Source: Alteribacter natronophilus (GTDB taxonomy: Bacteria; Bacillota; Bacilli; Bacillales; Salisediminibacteriaceae). Taken from it: a stretch of DNA of 64,000 nucleotides. Both the position numbers and the translations under genes were made by a program. The notes under the pieces were generated by a model. It saw only the letters and a program-made list of their open reading frames with translations. It was not told where the DNA came from and ran no database searches. Every line of letters starts with the position of its first letter. Position 1 is the stretch's first letter. Positions 53,362 through 61,148 of this stretch are shown here, piece by piece. The stretch spans positions 930,001-994,000 of the forward strand of contig NZ_VCRO01000001.1 of assembly GCF_006007885.1 (NCBI RefSeq), read 5' to 3'.

Positions 53362-53919
53362 CTATTTAAAGACATCTGAATTGCTTTTATATAGGACGTC
53401 CTTATTGCCCTCCCGGAAATTAACCACTCTGGCCGCTGCAAACAGGTAATCAGACAGCCGATTTACATACTGTAGAATAACACCGGGAATTTCCTCTTCA
53501 GTCATAGCAGCTGTAATTTCACGTTCGGCCCTTCTGGCAACAGTCCGGCACACGTGCAGATCCGCCGCGGACTGACTGCCGCCGGGAAGTACGAAAGTCC
53601 TGATTTCAGGTGCTTCATCCCAGTATCTGTCGATCGCTTTTTCGAGCGTGTCAATATAGGCTTCCTTTGTTTTATATACCGGTTCGTCTGTGACATTTGC
53701 AAGATCTGCCCCGAGGTCAAACAGCTGCTGCTGAATGGCGGTAAGCTCCGCCGGAACGTCCTCCCCTGCTTTTTCGCCGAGACCGGCCACAGCTCTCCCG
53801 ATAAAACTGTTCAGTTCATCCACCGTTCCGTAGGCATTTACACGGAGGTGATTTTTAGCTACCCGTTTTCCGATCAGCGACGTTTTACCCTGATCACCTT
53901 TTTTTGTATAGATCTTCAT
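53362..53919 (-). CDS. pduO: ATP:cob(I)alamin adenosyltransferase, PduO type
   Basis: PduO-type enzymes adenosylate cob(I)alamin to coenzyme B12. Typical N-terminus KIYTKKGDQGKTSLIGKRVA in part (ATP-binding), NAYGTVDELNSFIG, then FVLPGGSQSAADLHVCRTVARRAER in part and YVNRLSDYLFAAARVVN. ATG 53919 is used: GAGGAGG lies seven bases upstream and the ORF overlaps the btuD stop by four bases. Length 185 aa. Last gene of a riboswitch-controlled B12 uptake operon; its product is the likely ligand of the MerR/B12 regulator. Confidence 0.95.
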   Translation of the reverse strand: MKIYTKKGDQGKTSLIGKRVAKNHLRVNAYGTVDELNSFIGRAVAGLGEKAGEDVPAELTAIQQQLFDLGADLANVTDEPVYKTKEAYIDTLEKAIDRYWDEAPEIRTFVLPGGSQSAADLHVCRTVARRAEREITAAMTEEEIPGVILQYVNRLSDYLFAAARVVNFREGNKDVLYKSNSDVFK

Positions 53920-55112
53920 CCTTTCGCCTCCTCTTTCATCATTGCCAGACACCCTGCAGCATCCTGTATCAGCCTGTCTTCATTAATAGACTTTTTTTCT
54001 CCCGGGAAACCCGCAATGCTGTAGACTGAAATAGCCGGGAATGAACGCGCGAGCAGAATGGACAGGGAAACGGCTTCGCTGTCCTGAATGCTCCCATTTA
54101 CAATCAGGGTCAGCTCCAGGATTCCTTCGTTCTGAAACATGAAAAGAGTCCAGTCAGATGACTGTTTTTCAGTCCGCTGTCCCTTTCCTGCCGGCAGTTC
54201 TTTTTCCCAGCTGAATGGTTCACCACCGTGTCCGGTCCGAAATGTCCGCAGTGGTGTATCACTTACAACTGTAAGGCTATCCTCCCTTTCCTCAAATGAG
54301 AAAAACGGCACCCGTTTACCTGCAGCATTAAAAGGCCGGCACGTAACCAGGGGTACCGGGACCTCCGGGTGGGGGACTGTGGCAGCGGGTACGTCATACA
54401 CTTCAGAGAGACGTTCAGGTGTCAGCATCCGGCAAGGCTCACCCTCACCATGGATCCTTCCTTCTTTAAGCAATAGAATCCGGTCACAGTACATCGCAGC
54501 AAGATTAATATCGTGCAGGACAGCAATAACAGTAAGTCCCTCTTCACGGACAAGTCTGTGAATGATCGTCATTAGTCCCACCTGGTAGGAAAGATCCAGG
54601 TGGTTTGTCGGCTCGTCGAGAAGGAGAAGCCGTGGTTCCTGAACCAGCGCCCGGGCAAGAAACACACGCTGCTGCTCTCCCCCGCTGAGGAGATTCAGCG
54701 GTGTATTCCTGTAGTGAATAAGGTTCAGCTCCTCCATGACTCTTCCGATCACTCTCTCATCTTCTTCGTCAGTAAAGGTGAAGAGTCCTTTTTTATACGG
54801 ATATCGCCCCATTGCCACCACTTCTTTTACGGTAAAGGAAAAGGATTGTTCGTGGTGCTGTGGAAGAACAGCAGTTACTTGTGCCATTTCATTGGCGCTG
54901 TAGTTCCCTGATGATTTTCCATCAACATATATCTCGCCTTCAAAAGGCTTAAGGGACCCGGTAAAGGTTTTCAGGAGGGTCGTTTTACCGCATCCATTTG
55001 GGCCGAGAATTCCGTACATTTCACCTTTTTTCACATGAAAAGACAGCTCATCAACGATTTTTTCGCTGCCATATCCAGCGCTGACCCGGTCTGCTCTTAT
55101 CAATATACTCAC
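53916..55112 (-). CDS. btuD: B12 ABC transporter ATPase with C-terminal CbiZ-like remnant
   Basis: Residues 1-255 are a BtuD/FhuC-type ATPase: Walker A GPNGCGKTT (37-45), signature LSGGEQQRVFLARAL (about 143) and Walker B RLLLLDEPTNHLDL. Residues from about 270 to 398 are an extra domain: SLTVVSDTPLRTFRTGHGGE and GILELTLIVNGSIQDSEAV resemble the first and last parts of CbiZ (adenosylcobinamide amidohydrolase), with the middle and the GTGTD end missing. B. subtilis YvrA also has a C-terminal extension. Substrate is inferred from the riboswitch and neighbours. ATGA overlaps with btuC. Confidence 0.88.
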   Translation of the reverse strand: MSILIRADRVSAGYGSEKIVDELSFHVKKGEMYGILGPNGCGKTTLLKTFTGSLKPFEGEIYVDGKSSGNYSANEMAQVTAVLPQHHEQSFSFTVKEVVAMGRYPYKKGLFTFTDEEDERVIGRVMEELNLIHYRNTPLNLLSGGEQQRVFLARALVQEPRLLLLDEPTNHLDLSYQVGLMTIIHRLVREEGLTVIAVLHDINLAAMYCDRILLLKEGRIHGEGEPCRMLTPERLSEVYDVPAATVPHPEVPVPLVTCRPFNAAGKRVPFFSFEEREDSLTVVSDTPLRTFRTGHGGEPFSWEKELPAGKGQRTEKQSSDWTLFMFQNEGILELTLIVNGSIQDSEAVSLSILLARSFPAISVYSIAGFPGEKKSINEDRLIQDAAGCLAMMKEEAKG

Positions 55113-56182
55113 ACCTTCCTGGGATTGGCCGCTTTATCTCTCAGCCTTGTTATAAGGATCACACCAAAAACAGGAGCTCCTATAAGAGCAGTAATGACGC
55201 CAATGGGGAGTTCCTGGGGTGAGAGAATTGTTCTGGCAATCACATCTGCGAACACCAGGAACGCACCACCGGCAATAGCTGAGAGTGGGACAAGATGTTT
55301 ATGATCCGGGCCCGTCAGGAGCCTTACGAAGTGAGGAACCACCAGACCAACAAACCCGATCATACCTGATACCGCCACAGCAGCCCCTGTCAGAATGGCA
55401 GCTCCCGTTACTATCACCTGTTTTTTTCGCTTTACGTCGATGCCGAGATGCCGTGCAGACTGTTCCCCGAATGCAAACACATTCAGTTCACGCCAGTTGA
55501 ATAAAAGGAAAGCTGATCCGGCAATGAAAAAGGGTACAATCAGCCCTACATGAGTCCACCCTCTCATTCCCACCGATCCCATCAGCCAGTGAATAATCTG
55601 CCTCAGCTCTTCGCCGCTCAGTGCGATCATCAGGGAGATAAAAGAGCCCAGGAATGAGCTCAGCACTATCCCCACAAGAATAATGGTTTCCACTGCCATC
55701 GTCCGGCTCACTACTCTTGCAAATAAAAGCACGAGATACAGTGAAAAAATCCCTCCTGCAATTGCAGCCACAGGCAGGGTAAAGCTGCCAAGTACAGGCA
55801 GGGTAATCCCGAAATAGATCACCCCGACAGCACCGACTGCTGCACCGGAAGAAGCCCCCAGCGTATATGGATCAGCAAGCGGATTACGGAGCAGACCCTG
55901 AAATGCAGCACCGGCTGCAGCAAGAGAGGCACCTGCGAACACTGCCAGAAGGACACGGGGCAGACGGATTTCGGTGACAATGTGGACTCGTGACGGTTCA
56001 AGCTCCCCTGCTGTAATACCCGGAAGCATCTGAAGAAGAATTCTTATTACCTCTCCGGGTGGTATTGTGACACTGCCAATACCTGTTCCGACTGTCACCG
56101 CAAGTAAAAGGACGATCAGGGCCAGGGCATATTTCCAGGCGGCCTGCTTTCTAATAGCGGTCAGGGTAGATAATTTCGGCAA
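55109..56182 (-). CDS. btuC: B12 ABC transporter permease (FecCD/BtuC family)
   Basis: Ten-helix permease of the iron-siderophore/B12 class, 357 aa. AGAALAAAGAAFQGLLRNPLADPYTLG in part (about 80-106), GEEQSARHLGI-like FGEQSARHLGIDVKR and GMIGFVGLVVPHFVRLLTGPDH in part are family signatures. The start is a TTG at 56182, 32 bases inside the end of btuF, and its stop overlaps btuD by four bases. It couples with BtuD; B12 specificity is from context. Confidence 0.92.
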   Translation of the reverse strand: MPKLSTLTAIRKQAAWKYALALIVLLLAVTVGTGIGSVTIPPGEVIRILLQMLPGITAGELEPSRVHIVTEIRLPRVLLAVFAGASLAAAGAAFQGLLRNPLADPYTLGASSGAAVGAVGVIYFGITLPVLGSFTLPVAAIAGGIFSLYLVLLFARVVSRTMAVETIILVGIVLSSFLGSFISLMIALSGEELRQIIHWLMGSVGMRGWTHVGLIVPFFIAGSAFLLFNWRELNVFAFGEQSARHLGIDVKRKKQVIVTGAAILTGAAVAVSGMIGFVGLVVPHFVRLLTGPDHKHLVPLSAIAGGAFLVFADVIARTILSPQELPIGVITALIGAPVFGVILITRLRDKAANPRKV

Positions 56183-57161
56183 GTGTCTGCAGTCCTTCTA
56201 TCATACGGGGCCCCTGGCGGGTTACTGTATTAGGGTCTTCCAGTTCATAAATCCGCTCGTTTTCCACAGCAGGCACACTCTGCCATGCAGATCGATCAAG
56301 TACCTGTCCCCGTGCATCCTCCGTGTATGCCCCGTACGTAAGAACGATCACATCCGGGTTCCGGCTCACTACGTCTTCTTCGGTGAACTGCACCCACATC
56401 TCTTCTTCTCCAGCCACATTATCGGCTCCGATCAGCGTCAGCATTTCATCGGCAAAGGTTCCCGAACCTGTAGTGTAAAGGTCTTCGCTGACTTCGAACC
56501 AGACAGTTGCCCGCTCATCTTCCGGAATCTCTGCCCCTGTTTCCCTTACTTCTTCGACTGTCTGTTCCATTTCGGAAATAAGGTCATCTGCTTCATCGGT
56601 TCTGCCCAGTGCTGAGCCCGCAAGCTCAATAACGTCGAACAGTTCTTCAAAACTATTGGCATCATTAAGAACCACAACAGTAATCCCCGCATCCTCAATC
56701 TGATTAATCTCATCAGGCTGGTTAATAATACTGGCCATTACCAGATCAGGATCCATCTCAATAACCTGCTCCACGTCGATTGACATATCTCCCACTGTAT
56801 CCATCTCGCTGACTTCAGGGGGATAGTCATCATTTGCTGTAACAGCAGTCAGCTGATCCCAAGCATCAAGTCCGTAAATCAGTTCGGTATTACTCGGGAC
56901 AAGGGAAATAACTTCAGCAGGTTCTTCGTCAAGCGTAACTGCCTCTCCCCTCGCATCCTCAACAGTAACAGGAAAGGCCTGATCATCCTCCTGATCATCT
57001 GTGTCTTCATCTGTTACATCCACGCTGTCTTCCTCACCGGCCTGATCCGTGTCATTGACCCCATTTTCATCATTTTCCACAGCTGCATCGTCGGTACCTC
57101 CGCAGGCTGCCGCAATGACCATTGTGCTGCCGATTACCGTTGTTAAAAAAGCCCTTTTCAT
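56151..57161 (-). CDS. btuF: B12-binding lipoprotein (BtuF-like)
   Basis: Class III substrate-binding protein. Lipobox IAAACGG (Cys20), then about 40 residues very rich in Asp/Glu, then two lobes: EVISLVPSNTELIYGLDAWD in part, VGDMSIDVEQVIEMDPDLVM in part, and NPDVIVLTYGAYTEDARGQV in part. Length 336 aa. Acidic linker fits a high-salt or alkaline exterior. First gene of the operon behind a cobalamin riboswitch, so a corrinoid ligand is strongly favoured over iron-siderophore. Confidence 0.92.
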   Translation of the reverse strand: MKRAFLTTVIGSTMVIAAACGGTDDAAVENDENGVNDTDQAGEEDSVDVTDEDTDDQEDDQAFPVTVEDARGEAVTLDEEPAEVISLVPSNTELIYGLDAWDQLTAVTANDDYPPEVSEMDTVGDMSIDVEQVIEMDPDLVMASIINQPDEINQIEDAGITVVVLNDANSFEELFDVIELAGSALGRTDEADDLISEMEQTVEEVRETGAEIPEDERATVWFEVSEDLYTTGSGTFADEMLTLIGADNVAGEEEMWVQFTEEDVVSRNPDVIVLTYGAYTEDARGQVLDRSAWQSVPAVENERIYELEDPNTVTRQGPRMIEGLQTLAEIIYPDRY

Positions 57162-57289
57162 CTTTCTCTCTCCCTTATATGTATTATGTGTAAATGCCCA
57201 ACGTCCGGAAGAAGGAGTTCGCGATAGCCTTCAGCATGCCCGGAGCAACGGCTGGCACTTTGTTACCCGGAGCCTGACTGCAGCCATAC

Positions 57290-57318
57290 AAAAAAGCTTT
57301 GAAGTAAGCCTTCAAAGC
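57290..57318 (-). terminator. Riboswitch-controlled terminator before btuF
   Basis: A perfect 9-bp stem GCTTTGAAG/CTTCAAAGC (57296-57318) with a five-base loop, then TTTTTTG on the minus strand, between the riboswitch and btuF. It suggests control by transcription termination. Confidence 0.88.
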
Positions 57319-57417
57319 GGAAAGATGTGCATATGAAAAATACCGGAAAACAGACATACAGTCTGTGATCCCGTTTTTCACTGCTATTACCTTTTTCCCG
57401 AAGGCATAAAATACTTT

Positions 57418-57600
57418 AAGGCAGGTCTCCTGACTCGTGCACATGGGGCTGTTATCTTCCTTCCCGTCATTTTGACAGTGGAATGGAACGCGATCCAAAT
57501 TGCGTATACAATACACAATGATCACAGCCGGCACACTTACAGTGGCGGGACCGTGCCGGATTTTCACCGGCTTCCCTTTTCGCACGCCTGTTACAGCGTG
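57418..57600 (-). ncRNA. Cobalamin riboswitch
   Basis: On the minus strand the conserved blocks appear in order: GGGAAGCCGGTGAAAATCCGG, CACGGTCCCGCCACTGTAAG in part, and near the 3' end CACGAGTCAGGAGACCTGCC. These are the core elements of the AdoCbl-type aptamer (GGGAA..GGTG..AATCC..CCCGCCACTGT..AGTC.GGA.ACCTGCC). High B12 should favour the downstream terminator and turn off btuFCD-pduO. Confidence 0.93.
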
Positions 57601-57641
57601 ACCTTAAAGCAGCAGACGTATGAAGTTCATTTACTCGTTTT

Positions 57642-57670
57642 ATTATACAACACTATTAAACATTCGTCAC
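57642..57670 (-). promoter_or_regulatory. Promoter of the B12 operon
   Basis: GTGACG (57665-57670) and TATAAT (57642-57647) with a 17-base spacer on the minus strand, about 40 bases upstream of the riboswitch. Confidence 0.65.
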
Positions 57671-57747
57671 AGATTATCTTATTTCTGGTCTCTGTTTATG
57701 AAATCCCTTACAATAGATGAATAGAATTCAGGAAGGGAGGGCTGATA

Positions 57748-58260
57748 ATGAGCGTAAATCAGCATAAACGTGAAGCCCCGGACTCTGTCGGCTGCATGGT
57801 CGTTACAGTGTCCGATACCAGAACAGAAGAAACAGACCGAAGCGGGCAGCTTATGATCGGGAAACTTAAGGAAAACGGTCACCGGATTACCGAGTATAAG
57901 ATCATCAAGGATGACTATACAGCAGTACAGGAAGCGGTCATGGAGGCAGATGCCCGGGTAGACACGGCAGCTGTTCTGATTAATGGAGGTACAGGCATTG
58001 CCCTGAGGGACACAACTTTTGAAGCTGCAGAGGCTATTCTTGATAAAACAATACCGGGCTTCGGGGAACTTTTCAGGTACCTGAGCTACGAAAAGGATAT
58101 CGGCCCGGCAGCCATGCTCAGCAGAGCCACAGCAGGGGTGCGGGGCAGTACTGCGGTCTTTTCCACCCCCGGCTCCAGCGGCGCTGTCCGGCTGGCGATG
58201 GAGGAGCTGATTATTCCTGAACTGGGGCATGTGGTGCGGGAGATCAGGAAGGATAGGTAA
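57748..58260 (+). CDS. moaB: Molybdenum cofactor biosynthesis protein MoaB
   Basis: MoaB/MogA-like protein that adenylylates molybdopterin. VVTVSDTRTEETDRSGQ, INGGTGIALRDTTFEAAEA in part, PGFGELFRYLSYE and FSTPGSSGAVRLAMEELI are typical. Length 170 aa, with GGAGG nine bases before the ATG. TGGTCT-17-TACAAT upstream is a possible promoter. It is divergent from the B12 operon. No other Mo-cofactor genes are in the window. Confidence 0.94.
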   Translation: MSVNQHKREAPDSVGCMVVTVSDTRTEETDRSGQLMIGKLKENGHRITEYKIIKDDYTAVQEAVMEADARVDTAAVLINGGTGIALRDTTFEAAEAILDKTIPGFGELFRYLSYEKDIGPAAMLSRATAGVRGSTAVFSTPGSSGAVRLAMEELIIPELGHVVREIRKDR

Positions 58261-58292
58261 AAAAACGCCGCTGTGGCAAAACCCGGCTAATA

Positions 58293-58324
58293 AAAAGGGC
58301 CCTCACCATGGGTGAGAGCCTTTT
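58293..58324 (+). terminator. Terminator after moaB
   Basis: AAAAGG-GC-CTCACC pairs with GGTGAG-AG-CCTTTT (one mismatch pair, three-base loop), ending in TTTT on the plus strand. Confidence 0.75.
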
Positions 58325-58345
58325 CCTGTATTCAGTATTCTAATA

Positions 58346-58401
58346 GCTGATTATTCAGTAAAACACCCGCTTGCCCCGGGCAAGGCTTCAGCTGGCCGGG
58401 A
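58346..58401. repeat. Truncated inverted copy of the 51.2-51.4 kb element
   Basis: 58363-58401 is identical, inverted, to 51334-51372 (39 of 39 bases). It is preceded by GCTGATTATTCAGTAAAACA, close to the element end GTTGATTGTTCAAAAATACA. Similarity stops after the shared block, so this is a partial copy between moaB and resE. Confidence 0.7.
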
Positions 58402-58462
58402 CAGACCTCCCACCTGCTGTTTCAAGCGATGTTTCTGATGTATCGGCAGTATCAAACACAGC

Positions 58463-60226
58463 CTAATTTTCCGGAATAAACACGGAAAAAGTTGTACCTT
58501 CATTCACTTTACTGTGTACCGACACTTTCCCCTTATGAGCATGAACGATATTCTTCACAATCGCCAGGCCGAGCCCTGTACCTGCTCTTCCACGGGTCCG
58601 TGCTTTATCAGCTTTATAGAACCGTTCAAACACAAACGGAAGATCTTCCTCAGGTATACCGCACCCGGTGTCCTTTACGTCAAATCTGACTCCATTCTCC
58701 TCTTCTTCAAGTACCAGAGTGACACGTCCGTTTTCCGGCGTATGGCGAACGGCGTTATCAAGAAGGTTGGTCAGAACCTGCTCCATTCTGTCTTCATCCA
58801 CAGCAAGATTCCGGCTTACATGGCCGATCTCCCCGGAAAGTTCCACATTGTGTTCATTTGCCACCGTTGTAAACTTTTTAAATACCCGTTTGGCAAACTC
58901 ACGAAGATCCGTCTCATCCACGTTAAGCTGAATGTGGCCTGCTTCCATTCTGGCAAGATCCAGAAGTTCGTTTACAAGCCGTCCCATCCTGAGGGACTCA
59001 TCATAAATGATTTGTGCCAGTTCCTTCTTTTCTTCCTCAGAACCTGCAATGTCATCAATAATGGCTTCACTGTACCCCTGCAGCATGGAAATGGGAGTAC
59101 GGAGCTCATGGGATACGTTTGCGACAAAATCCTTCCTGAGCTTGTCGTGAAGACGCTCTTCGGTCATGTCCCTCAGCACAGCCACAGCCCCGCGTATATT
59201 ACTGTCATCGTAAAGCGGAGTCATGACGATCACCCAGTTGCGTCCCTGAACATCCACTTCAACAATCTGTTCCTCTTCGTTTTCCAGAACCTTTCTGTAC
59301 AGTTCGCCAATTTCCTCAGGCAGGTCGGAATCGCTCTCAGAACCGTTCTCAAAACGCCAGGCAGCGGCAAAGGACTCAGCAGGCGGGTTCATTACTTTCA
59401 TTTCCCCCCGCCGGTCAACAGTAATAACCCCATCCGCCATGGAACTCAGAATACGGGACAGCTGTTCTTTCTCACGATTGAGTGCAGCCAGGTTTACGTT
59501 CAGTGTTCTTGCCATCCTGTTAAACGCCATGGCAAGAAGACCGATTTCATCACTCGTCTGGATCGGTACTTTTGCGTTGAAATTCCCTTTTGCCACTTCC
59601 AGAGAAGCTTTTCTCATCCTTCGAAGCGGAGCCGTAATTCTGGTTGTTAAAAAAAATGCAAATACAGTGGTCAGGACAATGGCTACACCCGCACTGAGAA
59701 AGATAATGTTTTTTGTCTGTGCGGAAGCCTCCTCTACGATATCAAGCGGCTGATAGAGATAAACAGCTCCTGTCTGTCCATCCGAGATAAAGGGTTTTCC
59801 GACAAGCAGGAGGTCCTGATATTCGCCGCCTCCCCCATTCAGTTCATATCCCCCGCGCTGCACCACGGTTTCCCTTTCTGACATGACCCTGGCCAACTCA
59901 CTGTCGGAATAAAAAAGTTCGATCGGCAGTTCCCTGGAAGTTCTGCCGGAAGAATACCAGTATTCCTCCTCATCAAGAACGATGACGGACTTTGTGGCAT
60001 AAGTATCTGCGATCCGGCTTCCCATAGCCACGGCTGCTTCACCCGTATGATTATCCTCCATCAGTCCGACAATCAGAGAAGCATGATTGAGAAGCTGCTC
60101 CTCCGCCTGTTCACTGTGAAACCGGTCAAAATACTGCAGAAGGAGGACTGTGAGGACAAGAAGAACCACACTTACCAGAAGGAGAATTGTAGCCCATAGT
60201 TTTCCAACGACGCTGCGCCAGAACAT
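58463..60226 (-). CDS. resE: Sensor histidine kinase ResE
   Basis: ResE senses the redox or oxygen state with ResD. Two membrane helices (about 10-30 and 172-195) flank an extracytoplasmic sensor region; then HAMP (ITAPLRRMRKASLEVAKGNF in part), a PAS-like domain, HisKA with FVANVSHELRTPISMLQGYS in part (phospho-accepting His), and HATPase with NLLDNAVRHTPENGRV (N box), DTGCGIP (G1) and GRAGTGLGLAIVKNIV (G2). Length 587 aa. Its ATG shares one base with the resD stop, so the two are translationally coupled. Confidence 0.93.
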   Translation of the reverse strand: MFWRSVVGKLWATILLLVSVVLLVLTVLLLQYFDRFHSEQAEEQLLNHASLIVGLMEDNHTGEAAVAMGSRIADTYATKSVIVLDEEEYWYSSGRTSRELPIELFYSDSELARVMSERETVVQRGGYELNGGGGEYQDLLLVGKPFISDGQTGAVYLYQPLDIVEEASAQTKNIIFLSAGVAIVLTTVFAFFLTTRITAPLRRMRKASLEVAKGNFNAKVPIQTSDEIGLLAMAFNRMARTLNVNLAALNREKEQLSRILSSMADGVITVDRRGEMKVMNPPAESFAAAWRFENGSESDSDLPEEIGELYRKVLENEEEQIVEVDVQGRNWVIVMTPLYDDSNIRGAVAVLRDMTEERLHDKLRKDFVANVSHELRTPISMLQGYSEAIIDDIAGSEEEKKELAQIIYDESLRMGRLVNELLDLARMEAGHIQLNVDETDLREFAKRVFKKFTTVANEHNVELSGEIGHVSRNLAVDEDRMEQVLTNLLDNAVRHTPENGRVTLVLEEEENGVRFDVKDTGCGIPEEDLPFVFERFYKADKARTRGRAGTGLGLAIVKNIVHAHKGKVSVHSKVNEGTTFSVFIPEN

Positions 60227-60945
60227 TACTGTCTTCCAGCCTCGAACTTATAACCGATTCCCCATACGGTGGAAATCATATTGGCGGCTTCAGGGGAAAT
60301 CTTATTAAGCTTTTCCCTGAGGCGTTTTATATGGGTATCAACCGTACGGAGATCACCGAAAAATTCATAGTTCCATACGTTTTTCAGGAGATCCTCCCGG
60401 GCAAAGACTTTATCCGGTGCCTGCGCCAGATATAAAAGAAGCTCATACTCCTTTGGTGTAAGGCTGATTTCCTCATCGTCAACCAGCACACGGTGCGCAT
60501 CATTATCGATTGTGAGATGCGGAAATACAATGACATCCTTTGCAGCTGTTTCGGTCTGCAGGAATTTGGTCGTTGATGCACGCCTAAGCAGTGCTTTTAC
60601 CCTCAGCACCACTTCCCGGGGACTGAAAGGCTTTACAATATAATCGTCAGTTCCTGCTTCAAACCCCTGAACACGGTTTGCTTCCTCACCTTTTGCGGTA
60701 AGCATGATTACCGGGGTTGCTTTATACTTTCTGAGTTCCTCACAGACTTCGATGCCGTCAATTCCAGGCATCATAAGATCGAGAAGGATCAGATCATAAT
60801 CTTCATTCATTGCCATCTCCAGCGCTTTCTCTCCATTTTCTGCATCATCGACGGTATAGTTTTCCCGTTCGAGATACATTTTGAGTAATCGCCTGATCCG
60901 CTCTTCGTCATCAACAACGAGGAGTCTTGCTTCTGTTGTGTCCAT
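60226..60945 (-). CDS. resD: Response regulator ResD
   Basis: OmpR-type regulator of aerobic/anaerobic respiration genes. Receiver domain with LLVVDDEERIRRLLKMYLER in part, phospho-Asp in DLILLDLMMPGIDGIEV, Thr in VIMLTAKGEE and Lys in DYIVKPFSPRE; then a winged-helix domain (LTPKEYELLLYLAQAPDKVF in part, VWNYEFFGDLRTVDTHIKRL in part). ATG 60945 has AGGAGGT nine bases upstream, giving 239 aa. Located downstream of resBC as in B. subtilis, with a terminator between resC and resD. Confidence 0.96.
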   Translation of the reverse strand: MDTTEARLLVVDDEERIRRLLKMYLERENYTVDDAENGEKALEMAMNEDYDLILLDLMMPGIDGIEVCEELRKYKATPVIMLTAKGEEANRVQGFEAGTDDYIVKPFSPREVVLRVKALLRRASTTKFLQTETAAKDVIVFPHLTIDNDAHRVLVDDEEISLTPKEYELLLYLAQAPDKVFAREDLLKNVWNYEFFGDLRTVDTHIKRLREKLNKISPEAANMISTVWGIGYKFEAGRQ

Positions 60946-61034
60946 CCGTGCATACCTCCTGTTCAAAAACTTCCGATATTGGGCAGTGAAAATCTCCTAT
61001 CTTTTCTCAGTTTACCATTACAAATATGAAAGCG

Positions 61035-61071
61035 TCACCGGATGGACACGAAACCTTTGTCAATCCGGTGA
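61035..61071. promoter_or_regulatory. 9-bp inverted repeat upstream of resDE
   Basis: TCACCGGAT at 61035-61043 and ATCCGGTGA at 61063-61071, 19 bases apart, about 90 bases before resD. A TTGACA lies between the arms on the minus strand. It could be an operator for resDE, or a folded leader; no protein is assigned. Confidence 0.4.
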
Positions 61072-61116
61072 ATTTTATACCGCCCCTTCCCTTGTAACGT
61101 ACCCTTTTTCCCATAG

Positions 61117-61143
61117 TAAAACCCGCTGCACAGGGCAGCGGGT
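61117..61143 (-). terminator. Terminator after resC
   Basis: A perfect 9-bp stem ACCCGCTGC/GCAGCGGGT (61121-61143), five-base loop, then TTTTAC on the minus strand, six bases beyond resC. It separates resBC from resDE. Confidence 0.8.
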
Positions 61144-61148
61144 CTGTT

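Noticed and set aside
58514-59650. 378-codon plus-strand frame inside resE.
   Set aside because: Opposite strand of a clear histidine kinase; residue composition is typical of an antisense frame and there is no start signal.
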